Shown here piece after piece: positions 35,714 through 44,628 of a DNA stretch of 64,000 nt. This DNA is from Sphingobacteriaceae bacterium DW12 (GTDB lineage Bacteria > Bacteroidota > Bacteroidia > Sphingobacteriales > Sphingobacteriaceae). Location: NCBI GenBank assembly GCA_000783305.1, contig JROE01000007.1:124001-188000 (forward strand). The letters are read 5' to 3'. The number at the start of each line of letters is the position of its first letter. Position 1 is the stretch's first letter. The position numbers were made by a program, and so were the translations under genes. The notes under the pieces were generated by a model. It searched no databases and was not told the origin of the DNA. It saw only the letters and a program-made list of their open reading frames with translations.

Positions 35714-37153
35714 TTATTTATTGTCAAATTGATACCAATTGATTTTCGTAGAGAAGCGCATTAATACCGCTAAGATGATGAAAATGCCAATTGTGCCAAC
35801 AATTAATGAAAGATCACGGAGTTGCATAAGTACAAATATAAAGGCATAGAATGTAGAAAGGATGGCCGCAAATACCAATGCGGTTTTGGTCTGTTTGACA
35901 ATGCCTTTTATAAATGTGGCAATCAAAGAGACGGTAGCCGCACCAGCTATGATATACGCCCAATTAAATCCGATGTGCTCGCTGAAAGCTAGTAATAAAG
36001 AATAGAAAAGAACCATAGCCGCGCCAATCAAAATGTATTGTATGATATGGATTCGTTGCTTTTTGATGATTTCGGTGAAGAGTAAAGCTGTGAATGTAAG
36101 CAGTATCACTAACAATCCGTATTTCGCGACCCTAGTGGTCTTTTGATAGTTATTGACCTCGGGTAAGAAGTTGATTGACACCATATCATCATTGGTTAAG
36201 ATTTGATTGCTATCCGATGACGCAGATGCCGGTTCGGCGTACGCTGTCGTATTGGTAAAGTCAGATGAGGCATTGGTATCGAATAGATAGAGGCTTGCGG
36301 CATTCCCAGTCCATGCTTGTGGCAGTTTGCGACTGAAACTCGGGATGCTCCATTGTGCGGAGAAGCTATTGGTAGATACATTCCTGTTTTCAGGTAGGAA
36401 CGCACCATCGAAACTAGGATTTGACCAGTCTCCAGTTGCCGAAATCTGTGTTTGCGCCGCCAAAGGTAGGAAGTTTAAAGATTTAGATCCTTTTAAGTCA
36501 AATTGTATTTCGAATTTCTGTTTTGTATCGATTAAGCTTTTAATATTTACAGGTGCGGTCAATGTCTGAGGAAATAGTTTTAGATTGTTGAAATCTGTCT
36601 CTAGATGTAGGCTTTGGTCTCCCCACGACAGGTTGGGCGCGGACTTTAGGCCCTTAAAATCTTCTACACCAAAAATAATTTTCGATTGATCCCACATGAT
36701 GTCCGCTACATTTACGCCTAATTTGGTCAAATCTACTTGGTCGAAATCACCTGACATCTTTAATTTGGTATTGTATACCACGACATCATATATTCCTCTC
36801 TTTAACGACTTTGGTGTCACCTTGCTGTCTATTTTGATTTGGTTGGGAAGTACAAAGACCCACTCAGTGGTCTTGACTTTTGTACTAATTTTGGTGTTGG
36901 CTTGGACAGTCACTTCATCCACGATTTTGCTGTAAGGAATAGCTAGTACGGGTGTGCCAACAACCTGTTGCTTACCCCATTTTAACGCAATCTCGCTGTG
37001 GACTTCCTGCTCTCTGTACCTTCTTTCATCAATAAGCTCACTGACCCAATGCATCGGAATCAGCATAAATAGGATGAGGAGTAAGATGAGCATTAGCTTC
37101 ACGACGACCGATTGTGCTAGTTTTTCAAAAAGTGTTTTTTCTTTAGTTTCCAT
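35714..37153 (-). CDS. creD: Inner-membrane CreD family protein
   Basis: CreD-like integral membrane protein, implicated in envelope integrity in Gram-negatives but without known activity. One N-terminal helix (about 15-36, VVKLMLILLLILFMLIPMHW), a large periplasmic domain (about 40-335) and a C-terminal bundle of about six helices (345-470) make up 479 aa, the standard layout. A palindromic operator (37172-37188) 19 bp before the ATG matches one upstream of the neighbouring regulator operon, which suggests control by the encoded HTH protein. Confidence 0.9.
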   Translation of the reverse strand: METKEKTLFEKLAQSVVVKLMLILLLILFMLIPMHWVSELIDERRYREQEVHSEIALKWGKQQVVGTPVLAIPYSKIVDEVTVQANTKISTKVKTTEWVFVLPNQIKIDSKVTPKSLKRGIYDVVVYNTKLKMSGDFDQVDLTKLGVNVADIMWDQSKIIFGVEDFKGLKSAPNLSWGDQSLHLETDFNNLKLFPQTLTAPVNIKSLIDTKQKFEIQFDLKGSKSLNFLPLAAQTQISATGDWSNPSFDGAFLPENRNVSTNSFSAQWSIPSFSRKLPQAWTGNAASLYLFDTNASSDFTNTTAYAEPASASSDSNQILTNDDMVSINFLPEVNNYQKTTRVAKYGLLVILLTFTALLFTEIIKKQRIHIIQYILIGAAMVLFYSLLLAFSEHIGFNWAYIIAGAATVSLIATFIKGIVKQTKTALVFAAILSTFYAFIFVLMQLRDLSLIVGTIGIFIILAVLMRFSTKINWYQFDNK

Positions 37154-37171
37154 TTTGTTTATTTTAAAAGT

Positions 37172-37188
37172 ACTTTGAATTTCAAAGT
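37172..37188. promoter_or_regulatory. Palindromic operator upstream of creD
   Basis: ACTTTGAATTTCAAAGT is a perfect 8-bp inverted repeat about one central base, 19 bp before the creD ATG. The same sequence in near-identical form stands at 38131-38147. It probably binds the winged-helix protein encoded between the two sites. Confidence 0.6.
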
Positions 37189-37204
37189 TGTTGGATAAAA
37201 AAAA

Positions 37205-37507
37205 TTATGTGTACCGTTTTTTAATTAAATTTTCTAATGCTGTGAGGTGATTCAAGAAGGCCACTTTTCCTTTCTCAGTTTTTCGATAGCGCGTATTCGG
37301 TTTTCTATCGATGAATGTTTTTAAAATTTCGATGTAACCCTCCTTTTCGAGCGACTTTAAGTTGGATGCCAGATTTCCATCTGTGATGTCCAAAAGCGTC
37401 TTCAACGAGATGAAATCGTATTCATCGTTCGCGACCAGCACACTCATGATCTGTAGGCGAACCTTATTCTCAAATATCTTGTCGTATTGATCTAAATTAA
37501 TCTTCAC
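37205..37507 (-). CDS. Winged-helix transcriptional regulator
   Basis: A 100-aa DNA-binding protein with the compact MarR/PadR-like winged-helix fold: an N-terminal helix (KIFENKVRLQIMSVLVANDE), recognition-helix region (FISLKTLLDITDGNLASNLKSLEKEGYI) and a wing with RKPNTRYRKTEKG. No ligand domain. It starts at GTG 37507, and its GTGA overlaps the TGA of the upstream membrane-protein gene, so translation is coupled. It most likely represses its own operon and creD through the paired ACTTTGA palindromes; this is inference. Confidence 0.88.
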   Translation of the reverse strand: MKINLDQYDKIFENKVRLQIMSVLVANDEYDFISLKTLLDITDGNLASNLKSLEKEGYIEILKTFIDRKPNTRYRKTEKGKVAFLNHLTALENLIKKRYT

Positions 37508-38124
37508 TTGTCATATTTATTGTGTACGATTATTCCATAAATAATGTGCAGTACCCCAAATCCCAATGTCCAAAAGACAATACCATACCCGGGAAAAGCC
37601 AATGCCAATAGTCCCATTAAAATTTCGCAAACACCGAGTCCTTTGACCTCTTTAAAAGTAAAGTTGCCAGCAGCAACCAAAGCTAGACCATAAAAGATGA
37701 GTAGAGAAGAGGACACAGCAAAGAACATTCCTCTTTGTATCAAGAGAAGCGAGAATATTCCACCTGTTACTAAAGGGATAATTATGGCAAATAAGAGGTC
37801 TTTGCTTGTTTTATTCCAAATAGGTTGTTGCAGTCTTTTAGCTTTACGCTTTGCCATAACGATACCGGTCGCGATTGAAGCTGCTAGTACTATTAACGCA
37901 GCAACCATCAACTTAGTAATCACCAATGGTTCATTCACGTAATGATCGCGGTAACCCGCTTGGCTATCGAATCCATAGACCTCATAGTACGCATAGGCGG
38001 CACCAAGTAGGGCATATATCCCAATTAGAACACTGGAAAGACCACTGATGGAGATAAACTTTGTGGATTTTTCCATCAATTTCCTGATTTGGGAAATATC
38101 TTTAATTAAATCGTCGTCTGTCAT
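37504..38124 (-). CDS. Membrane protein of unknown function, coupled to the HTH regulator
   Basis: A 206-aa integral membrane protein with six predicted hydrophobic segments (for example FISISGLSSVLIGIYALLGA, VITKLMVAALIVLAASIATG, ALVAAGNFTF). The N-terminal MTDDDLIKDISQIRKLMEKS is a short acidic amphipathic helix. No functional motif. The first gene of a two-gene unit with the winged-helix regulator; the operator 38131-38147 lies 6 bp before its ATG. The pair is a common Bacteroidota arrangement and may sense envelope state together with CreD. Confidence 0.8.
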   Translation of the reverse strand: MTDDDLIKDISQIRKLMEKSTKFISISGLSSVLIGIYALLGAAYAYYEVYGFDSQAGYRDHYVNEPLVITKLMVAALIVLAASIATGIVMAKRKAKRLQQPIWNKTSKDLLFAIIIPLVTGGIFSLLLIQRGMFFAVSSSLLIFYGLALVAAGNFTFKEVKGLGVCEILMGLLALAFPGYGIVFWTLGFGVLHIIYGIIVHNKYDK

Positions 38125-38130
38125 AAAAGT

Positions 38131-38147
38131 ACTTTGATTTTCAAAGT
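38131..38147. promoter_or_regulatory. Palindromic operator upstream of the membrane protein/HTH operon
   Basis: ACTTTGATTTTCAAAGT, 7-bp arms around a TTT centre, directly before the ATG at 38124. On the minus strand its outer half forms TACTTTG, resembling a -7 box, so a bound repressor would cover the promoter. Confidence 0.6.
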
Positions 38148-38287
38148 AAATGAATTATAGTGGATTATACAAAGTTTTTTTTCACTTTTATTTTGCGTTA
38201 AAAAAAAAATAAAAAAATACCTGGGAAATACTTGCAAGATATCGTTTTGGTTTCTATCTTTGTGCCACAATAAAAGTCCTAATAACT

Positions 38288-38369
38288 GCGGAAGTGGCGT
38301 AATTGGTAGCCGCACCAGACTTAGGATCTGGCGCCGCAAGGCGTGGGGGTTCGAGTCCCTTCTTCCGCA
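38288..38369 (+). tRNA. tRNA-Leu (anticodon TAG)
   Basis: An 82-nt cloverleaf. The acceptor arms GCGGAAG/CTTCCGC, anticodon stem CCAGA/TCTGG with loop CTTAGGA (anticodon TAG, reads CUA), a long class II variable arm GCC-GCAA-GGC, and TTCGAGT in the T loop. The 3' CCA is not encoded. A terminator follows within 10 bp. Confidence 0.95.
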
Positions 38370-38376
38370 CTTGATG

Positions 38377-38413
38377 TCCTCCCGAAATTTTATCATCGGG
38401 AGGATTTTTTTTT
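38377..38413 (+). terminator. Terminator of tRNA-Leu
   Basis: Stem TCCTCCCGA/TCGGGAGGA (38377-38385 and 38396-38404) followed by nine T residues, between the tRNA and the trigger-factor gene. Confidence 0.85.
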
Positions 38414-38447
38414 AAAAAATAATGCGATTAAACGCTTAGAATAAAGT

Positions 38448-39773
38448 ATGAAAGTTTCTCACAACAAAATTGATGACATCAACGCAAGTATCATCGTTGA
38501 CCTAGCACCAGAAGACTACAACCCTCAGGTTGATAAAGCAATAAAAGAGCAAGCTAAAAAAGCGAAGTTACCAGGATTCCGTCCAGGGATGGTTCCTACT
38601 GGTCATATCCGAAGAACTTATGGGAAGGCCATTTTATTGGAAGAAGTTAATAAACTTGTCAACGACAAAATTGCTGAGTACATTTCAGAACAAAAATTAG
38701 AAGTATTAGGTCAACCGCTTCCCACAGAAGATGAAGGTAAGTATAATTGGGACTACAAAGATACATTTAGCTTCACCTACGAGATTGGTTTAGCTCCTGA
38801 ATTCGAAACCCCGTTTACAAAAGATACTGAATTTACGGAATACGATATTAAAGCAGATGCAGAGACATTAGAGTCCCGCATCAAAAATCTTCGTCGTAGC
38901 TATGGTAAAATGACCAATCCGGAAGTATCAGAAGATGGTGACGTCTTGTACGCTACGTTAAAGCAAGATGGAGAAGAGGGAATCGAAAAGACAACTTCAA
39001 TCCGGACAGATCTTGTAGAAGATGCGAAGATTAAAAAATCTTTAGTGGGCTTAAAGCAAGACGATACTGTAAAAATAGACGTTAAGAAGGCTTTTAAAGT
39101 AGATGATTTAGCCCGTATCCTTGGGATTACGGAAGCTGAAGTTGAAGCTATCTCTCCTTCAAAATTCGCATTGACAGTAAAGAACATCAATCGTCTAGAG
39201 GAATCCGATCTTAATCAAGAGTTCTTTGATAAATTATTTCCTGCAGGTGAGGTCACCACTGAAGAATTATTCAAAGAAAAGGTAACGGAAGAAGTAGAGA
39301 ATTTATTCAAACAAAATTCAGCTCAAAAACTTCGTAACGATATCTACACTTTCGGAATGGAAAAAGTAGACGTAAAATTCCCTGAAGCCTTCTTGAAAAG
39401 ATGGTTGAAAGCAACTAATCCAAACATCTCTGATGAGGAATTGGAAGAAGGCTTTGCTGACTTTATCAATAATTTGAAATGGACAATCATTGAGAACCGT
39501 ATTGTTACAGCTAATAATTTAGAGGTAAAATATGATGAGGTGATTAATCTTGCTAAGGAGCGTATTTACGCACAGATTAAAATGTATAATATCAACGAAG
39601 AACCTGCTGATGAGCAATTGGCTCAGTATGCAGTACAATTGTTGCAAGATAGAGAGCAGGCGAATCGTCTTTTTGAAGAAGCCAAAGCACTTAAAGTGTT
39701 CGACTACCTAAAAGGATTGGTAAAACTGAAATCTAAAAAAATAGATTACGATAAATTTGAAAAATTAGCATAA
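38448..39773 (+). CDS. tig: Trigger factor
   Basis: Ribosome-associated chaperone that receives nascent chains. The ribosome-binding motif GFRPGMVP (43-50) lies in the N-terminal domain; the middle region (about 150-230) is the FKBP-like domain position, here degenerate, and 260-441 is the helical C-terminal arm domain. 441 aa is normal. Its stop is followed by a strong palindromic terminator. Confidence 0.95.
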   Translation: MKVSHNKIDDINASIIVDLAPEDYNPQVDKAIKEQAKKAKLPGFRPGMVPTGHIRRTYGKAILLEEVNKLVNDKIAEYISEQKLEVLGQPLPTEDEGKYNWDYKDTFSFTYEIGLAPEFETPFTKDTEFTEYDIKADAETLESRIKNLRRSYGKMTNPEVSEDGDVLYATLKQDGEEGIEKTTSIRTDLVEDAKIKKSLVGLKQDDTVKIDVKKAFKVDDLARILGITEAEVEAISPSKFALTVKNINRLEESDLNQEFFDKLFPAGEVTTEELFKEKVTEEVENLFKQNSAQKLRNDIYTFGMEKVDVKFPEAFLKRWLKATNPNISDEELEEGFADFINNLKWTIIENRIVTANNLEVKYDEVINLAKERIYAQIKMYNINEEPADEQLAQYAVQLLQDREQANRLFEEAKALKVFDYLKGLVKLKSKKIDYDKFEKLA

Positions 39774-39792
39774 GCTGTATTTATAGATAATG

Positions 39793-39819
39793 AAAGGCCT
39801 CTTTAAAGAGGCCTTTTTT
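39793..39819 (+). terminator. Terminator of tig
   Basis: Perfect palindrome AAAGGCCTCTTT/AAAGAGGCCTTT (39793-39804 and 39805-39816) followed by further T residues. Confidence 0.85.
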
Positions 39820-39971
39820 GTTGAAAATAATCTCTCCTAAGGGCTGTGTGAAGCCATCTTGATTCATAATTATTTTAAAAAATTAGTTCCATTTAGCTGC
39901 ACTGCGCCTCATACTAGAAAGGGAGCAAGTTCATATTATAATTGTACCAATTTGTATATTAATAGGGATAT

Positions 39972-40030
39972 TATTCGAACTTAATACGGACTTAGTCCGG
40001 ACTTCATTCGGATATATCCGAATGAAATCC
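39972..40030. repeat. Cluster of short CGGA/TCCG palindromic repeats
   Basis: In the 356-bp gap between tig and tamB, units ending in GGACTT recur about every 10 bp, and two palindromes stand side by side: CGGACTTAGTCCG (39987-39999) and a perfect 24-bp palindrome (40003-40026, TTCATTCGGATA and its complement). No T tract follows. The rest of the gap (39820-39971 and 40031-40175) shows no gene. Confidence 0.6.
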
Positions 40031-40175
40031 TTATCAAAGCCCTACAATATCTGATGTAAATCCTGCTTACTATTAAAAATGGTATAAAGTTTTCTCCCTT
40101 TTTAAGCAGCACAGTTCCCAAACTCAACTGGTGTTGACTTTCATGTTAATAGGAGTAATGCTGGGATAAATGCTG

Positions 40176-43100
40176 CTATTTGGATTTTGGGGCAATTTGT
40201 TTCTTTTGCGGGTTTATTTCGTCTTCCAACCTGCGCCAGAATAGCATCCTTTTAAAAAAATCGGAGAAGCTATTGAATTCCTGCCTGTACACTAGACCCA
40301 CAGCGCTGACATAGTCATTGTCCATGCCCAATAGTAGGAAATTGCGAGTATTCAACCGGTTAGAACCTCTTAAGATAAGACTACCATCTTTTCGGAGGCG
40401 ATAAGATAACTCGGCATCGGTGGCAACTTCGTCCGAAAAGACATTCAAGTCATTGAGTTGTAGATTTCGGCGATCGGTCACTCCTCCCGTAATAATCAAG
40501 CGATCGTCAAAAAAGCGGAGCGAAGCTGATGCATCATTTAAAGAACGGATGTTCAAATCAAAGAAATTGATATTCAAGGACTGTGATATGATTGTGTTGA
40601 GTTGATTAAAGGCCAGTTCAGTTCCTGCCGAGAGTAAGGTACTATTAACTTCCTTTCCAAACTCGCTTGACGACCCAGGAGAGAAACTTCGACGCATGAT
40701 AAGGCTCATGGCCTGTTGGTTCACATTGTTGGCATCACTTAGGTAACTTTGAAGTTCGTCTTTGATATAAGGGTCTTGTGGAAAGTTCAGGGCGAAGCTA
40801 ATGTCAGGTTTTGTCAGATTGCCTTTGAGTACCATATCTGCCTGTGCCAATACCCGCTGGTCATTCCCCGATCTTCCTGCAGCATTGTAGAGAGGAGCCA
40901 CCGATGTGCGTTGTTCATACATGGCACTTAGGTTGATAACTGCGTCACTAGGATTTCCTGCCCAACGAATTGTGCCACCTTCTTTTATGTCAAATATTTT
41001 ATTTATGAAATCCTGTGCTGTGAAATTGAATTTGCCAGAACTTGTGACGTAGTCTCCGAACATTTCGAAATCGCCGAGACTAGAGATTTTTAGGTTTAAT
41101 GCTCCAGTGCCTCTACCTTTAAGCGAGCCTAAATCCGTTTGTAGGTTTACCTCTGCATCTGGAGTGATATTCAAATCCATATTCATACTGAGTCCTTGAA
41201 ACGTCTTACGATTATCCTTTTTCTTGTTTTCAGCTGAGTCGGGGCTGATAAAATAGATAAAATCGCTTTCTGTCACCGTCATGGCACTGTTGAATGGTAT
41301 AGTGAAGGTGGTGTTTTCATTGGATTTAGCGCGAATGTCGATATTCATAGCTGATGTGGGACCTTTAAACTTGAATTCACCAGTGGCATAAGCCTTTCCG
41401 AAATACAGATTATTGTCTTTATAGGTTGTATTGAGTGCCAGAAAATTTCGTGCATCAATATCAATGTCGATATGAGGGTCTGAAAGCCTATTGAGATTTA
41501 CATAACCATTAGCTGTTGCAACATGATTATTGGGGTCAAATATTTTGAAATTATTAAGGATAATATTATTCTTAGACAGTTGGAGGATGTCATCTGCTAT
41601 GCGATAGGGTGTTTGTAAATAGTTGACGGTAAACGAGGCCTCTTTAAATCGGGTGACGGCGTTGATTTCTGGCCGTGTGGCCGATCCTAGGATCGTGACA
41701 TCTCCCGATACGGTACCTCTAAGGTCAGACACGAGATTTCTTAAAAAAGGCTGTAGGATGATTAGGTCTGTATTGACGAGCTTGCCGACTAAGTCGATTT
41801 CATTTTTTCTGTCATCACTAATGTTATATGTACCAGCGAGGGTGAGGCTCTTGCGATCGCCATCGGTCAATTTTAGATCCATATTGACGAGTCTTTCATC
41901 AGGGTCGTAGGCTGCCTGTAAGGCGAGTTGACCAATCGGTAACCCGTTATATATGATTGGAGTAGTTTGTAGATCGGCATTAAGATAGGGCTTCTTGAAT
42001 AATGAATTAAGTTGGATATTACCATTTACTTTACCTTGCATTCGAATACCTAGTGGTTTTGTGAAGCCATCCAATGAAGAAAGACCAAAATTGTTGAATG
42101 CAAACTTAATCCGGTCGTCCTGGTCTGACATGACGCCATCAACAATAACTTCCTGTTCTCCCTGACTTAATTTTAGATTGTCGAAATAAAGCTTGCCTTT
42201 TGAAATGCGGGCAAGAGCGTCCTGATTGATATTCCATTCTTCGTGGTTAATTTGGAGCGTAGAGGGGAAGAAATGGATGTATGCAGGTTTGTTATGCGCA
42301 AATAATATGTTTCCATTTAAATCCATGAAATTGGGACGGGCTTGCTCGGATAGTTTGATGTTAAAGTGTAAACTATCATTGGAAAGAATATTGGTAAGGT
42401 TGATGTTATCGATATATAAACTGTCCGAGAGATTGAGCTTATCGGCTGTGACCATAAGAGCAAGGGACTCTTGATTGGCATTCTCTTCGATAATTAGATT
42501 GGTGACTTTGATACCACTGTATTTAATGGTAGGACTGTAGGCTTGAAATTGAGCTGTATATTTTTCAGACGAGAAGTTGGCATTAAGCGTCGCGCCATCT
42601 TCCAAGGTCAGATTAGGGTCTAAAAAGGACGCTATCGGAGCAAAGGATTTGATATTCAGGAAGAGGTCGAACTCTTGCTTGTTATAGGGTTGTATTTCGA
42701 TTCCGATGGCAGGGGCATATCGCATTGCCAGGGATTTGAAATAGGGCACAATTGTAGTTAGGTCGATTTGACCCTTTAGATTGCCCTCTAGTATATCCGA
42801 ATTAAGGATAAGATGGCGTTCGGCCTCATTTCCCTCTGCATTAAAATCTAGGAAATCAATATCAAAAGTGCCCTTGGAGGATGTGAAATGTATGTTTTTA
42901 GCTGCGAGGTTTCCGATAATATTATTGATGTTGTCTCCTTGTATATTCGTGGAAAGTGTGGTTTTGTGAATCGTTATTGTATCCTTTTTGAATAGGTTTA
43001 GTGCATACAAATCGGCGTTTTCGATATCTGCTTCAAGTAGATAGGAAGGCGTGCTCTTTTTCCAGTCCATATCGGTATGGAAGTCGAGCTTTGCATTTCT

Positions 43101-44528
43101 ATCATCCAGCAATCCCGATACATGCAGAAAACGATCGTTTATTTGCGCATCAATGTCCAATTTCTCATACTGGTAGCCCTTGAATTCTAAGGTGTTAAAT
43201 CGACCTTTTACTTGTAGGTCAAGACTTTCAAGTTTGGTGCCCTTTCCATCAAATGTAAGGGAGAGGCCAGTGTGGCCAAGATTTTTGACCTTAGCAATTT
43301 CATGGATGGCAAAATGATTGGATTGAACGTGCCCCTTGTAAGTGAGTTCTTTCTTTAAATTGATACTAGTCTCTGTTTGGATATTACCGAGAGCAGTCTC
43401 CAAACTGCCTGTCGCCTTGAAATCGTTATAAAATCCCCTGAATAGTCCCGTGTAATGGATGTTTTTCAGCTGGTGTACGATTTTTGGAAGGACGAAGGAC
43501 TTCATGTTGCCCAATTTAGGGATAAGGTCTTCCAGGTCTTGGGCGTTGCTTTTCAGGGTTTTTACATTGATATCAAAGATTGTCTCGGCTATGTGTGGCA
43601 ATCCTCTGATTGTAAAATCTCCTTCGAGTTCGGTATCCTTTCCTAAGCGCATAGTTGTATTTCGGGCAGATGCGTTGGCGACGGTTCCAGATAGTTGCGC
43701 GGAAGGAATCAATACATCAAACTTAACGAACTTCATGTCCGTTGCAAAATATTCGATATCTCGGGATGATACGAAGGAGTTTTTGAGAGCAGCCTTGACC
43801 TTCACTTTATCCATGAATGCGGTGAAGTCAGCAAGACTGTCATATTCAAACTTTAAATAGTTCGTGACCCGAGACCGATTGGTGATGAGTTTGAGTTTGT
43901 TAAACTCCATTCGTGTATTGCTGTAAAAAGCTTCTGTAGATAGTTCTTTTAGTTGTAATCCCGATTTTTCAGAAAAGGTGAGCTTTGTGATATGTGCCGA
44001 TATGGATTGAGAGCTATCAATTTGAATGTGGTCGATCTTACCTGACAATTTGCTAATTTCTAAGTTGCCAAAGTCGACTCCTTGCTGAGTATGTTTTTTA
44101 GTGTTGTTGACAATTTTGATGTGATTGTTTTCAAGGACGATTTCATTCAAGACTAGAGCAAGTGTAGAAGAGGTGTTTTTTTTGGGGACCCTCTTATTCG
44201 GGGCAAAATAGTCAATTAAAAAGGTGAAATTAGTGCTGTCTTCGAAGATTTGGAAATCTACTCTCGTATCTTTTGAATATAGTTTATTGACAATAATCTT
44301 GTTTTTTCTCCATTGGCTTAGGTTGATATCGGCCTCTATCTTTTCAGAGAAGAAAATGTTGCTCCCGTTCTTGTCGTCAATTTTTAAATTTTGGAGGACC
44401 AGTGATGAAAATGGTTTGAAATAGAGCGACTCAATTGAAATGTCTGCGTGAAGTTCTTTGGATAAATAGTCCGCTGTTTTTTTTGCGAAGTAGGTTTGTA
44501 TAGGTTTGTACTGCAAGGAAAACACCAA
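40176..44528 (-). CDS. tamB: Translocation and assembly module protein TamB (DUF490)
   Basis: A large AsmA-like protein that bridges the inner and outer membranes and helps assemble outer-membrane proteins or move phospholipid. The 1450 aa given run from a TTG at 44528; the rest is repetitive beta-taco sequence ending in the conserved C-terminal DUF490 block (about 1040-1400) with TAQDFINKIFDIKEGGTIRWAGNP. In frame upstream (44606-44529) there is an unbroken hydrophobic helix, KKIIKITLITLTSITLLLAIL, that is expected as the N-terminal anchor, but no ATG, GTG or TTG lies in it. The true start is therefore probably upstream of 44528, at a non-canonical codon (for example ATA 44606-44604). See findings. 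Confidence 0.85.
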   Translation of the reverse strand: MVFSLQYKPIQTYFAKKTADYLSKELHADISIESLYFKPFSSLVLQNLKIDDKNGSNIFFSEKIEADINLSQWRKNKIIVNKLYSKDTRVDFQIFEDSTNFTFLIDYFAPNKRVPKKNTSSTLALVLNEIVLENNHIKIVNNTKKHTQQGVDFGNLEISKLSGKIDHIQIDSSQSISAHITKLTFSEKSGLQLKELSTEAFYSNTRMEFNKLKLITNRSRVTNYLKFEYDSLADFTAFMDKVKVKAALKNSFVSSRDIEYFATDMKFVKFDVLIPSAQLSGTVANASARNTTMRLGKDTELEGDFTIRGLPHIAETIFDINVKTLKSNAQDLEDLIPKLGNMKSFVLPKIVHQLKNIHYTGLFRGFYNDFKATGSLETALGNIQTETSINLKKELTYKGHVQSNHFAIHEIAKVKNLGHTGLSLTFDGKGTKLESLDLQVKGRFNTLEFKGYQYEKLDIDAQINDRFLHVSGLLDDRNAKLDFHTDMDWKKSTPSYLLEADIENADLYALNLFKKDTITIHKTTLSTNIQGDNINNIIGNLAAKNIHFTSSKGTFDIDFLDFNAEGNEAERHLILNSDILEGNLKGQIDLTTIVPYFKSLAMRYAPAIGIEIQPYNKQEFDLFLNIKSFAPIASFLDPNLTLEDGATLNANFSSEKYTAQFQAYSPTIKYSGIKVTNLIIEENANQESLALMVTADKLNLSDSLYIDNINLTNILSNDSLHFNIKLSEQARPNFMDLNGNILFAHNKPAYIHFFPSTLQINHEEWNINQDALARISKGKLYFDNLKLSQGEQEVIVDGVMSDQDDRIKFAFNNFGLSSLDGFTKPLGIRMQGKVNGNIQLNSLFKKPYLNADLQTTPIIYNGLPIGQLALQAAYDPDERLVNMDLKLTDGDRKSLTLAGTYNISDDRKNEIDLVGKLVNTDLIILQPFLRNLVSDLRGTVSGDVTILGSATRPEINAVTRFKEASFTVNYLQTPYRIADDILQLSKNNIILNNFKIFDPNNHVATANGYVNLNRLSDPHIDIDIDARNFLALNTTYKDNNLYFGKAYATGEFKFKGPTSAMNIDIRAKSNENTTFTIPFNSAMTVTESDFIYFISPDSAENKKKDNRKTFQGLSMNMDLNITPDAEVNLQTDLGSLKGRGTGALNLKISSLGDFEMFGDYVTSSGKFNFTAQDFINKIFDIKEGGTIRWAGNPSDAVINLSAMYEQRTSVAPLYNAAGRSGNDQRVLAQADMVLKGNLTKPDISFALNFPQDPYIKDELQSYLSDANNVNQQAMSLIMRRSFSPGSSSEFGKEVNSTLLSAGTELAFNQLNTIISQSLNINFFDLNIRSLNDASASLRFFDDRLIITGGVTDRRNLQLNDLNVFSDEVATDAELSYRLRKDGSLILRGSNRLNTRNFLLLGMDNDYVSAVGLVYRQEFNSFSDFFKRMLFWRRLEDEINPQKKQIAPKSK

Positions 44529-44590
44529 AATCGCTAACAGCAGAGTAATGCTTGTTAACGTAATCAGCGTTATTTTTATTATTTTTTTGA

Positions 44591-44598
44591 TAACTTTG
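44591..44598 (+). promoter_or_regulatory. -7 box of tsaD
   Basis: TAACTTTG matches TAnnTTTG, 30 bp before the tsaD ATG. The box lies inside the probable N-terminal coding region of tamB on the opposite strand. Confidence 0.5.
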
Positions 44599-44628
44599 TA
44601 ATCTATTTAAAAGTTACTCCTATTTAAC

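Noticed and set aside
38121..38396. A 91-codon minus-strand frame across the tRNA-Leu gene
   Set aside because: It is antisense to tRNA-Leu and to the promoter of the membrane-protein gene. Its RRDSNPHALRRQ-type sequence is the familiar artefact of translating the opposite strand of tRNA-Leu.
40420..44424. Several plus-strand frames of 60-133 codons opposite tamB
   Set aside because: All lie within the tamB coding sequence, lack start contexts or motifs, and are expected as shadows of a long gene.
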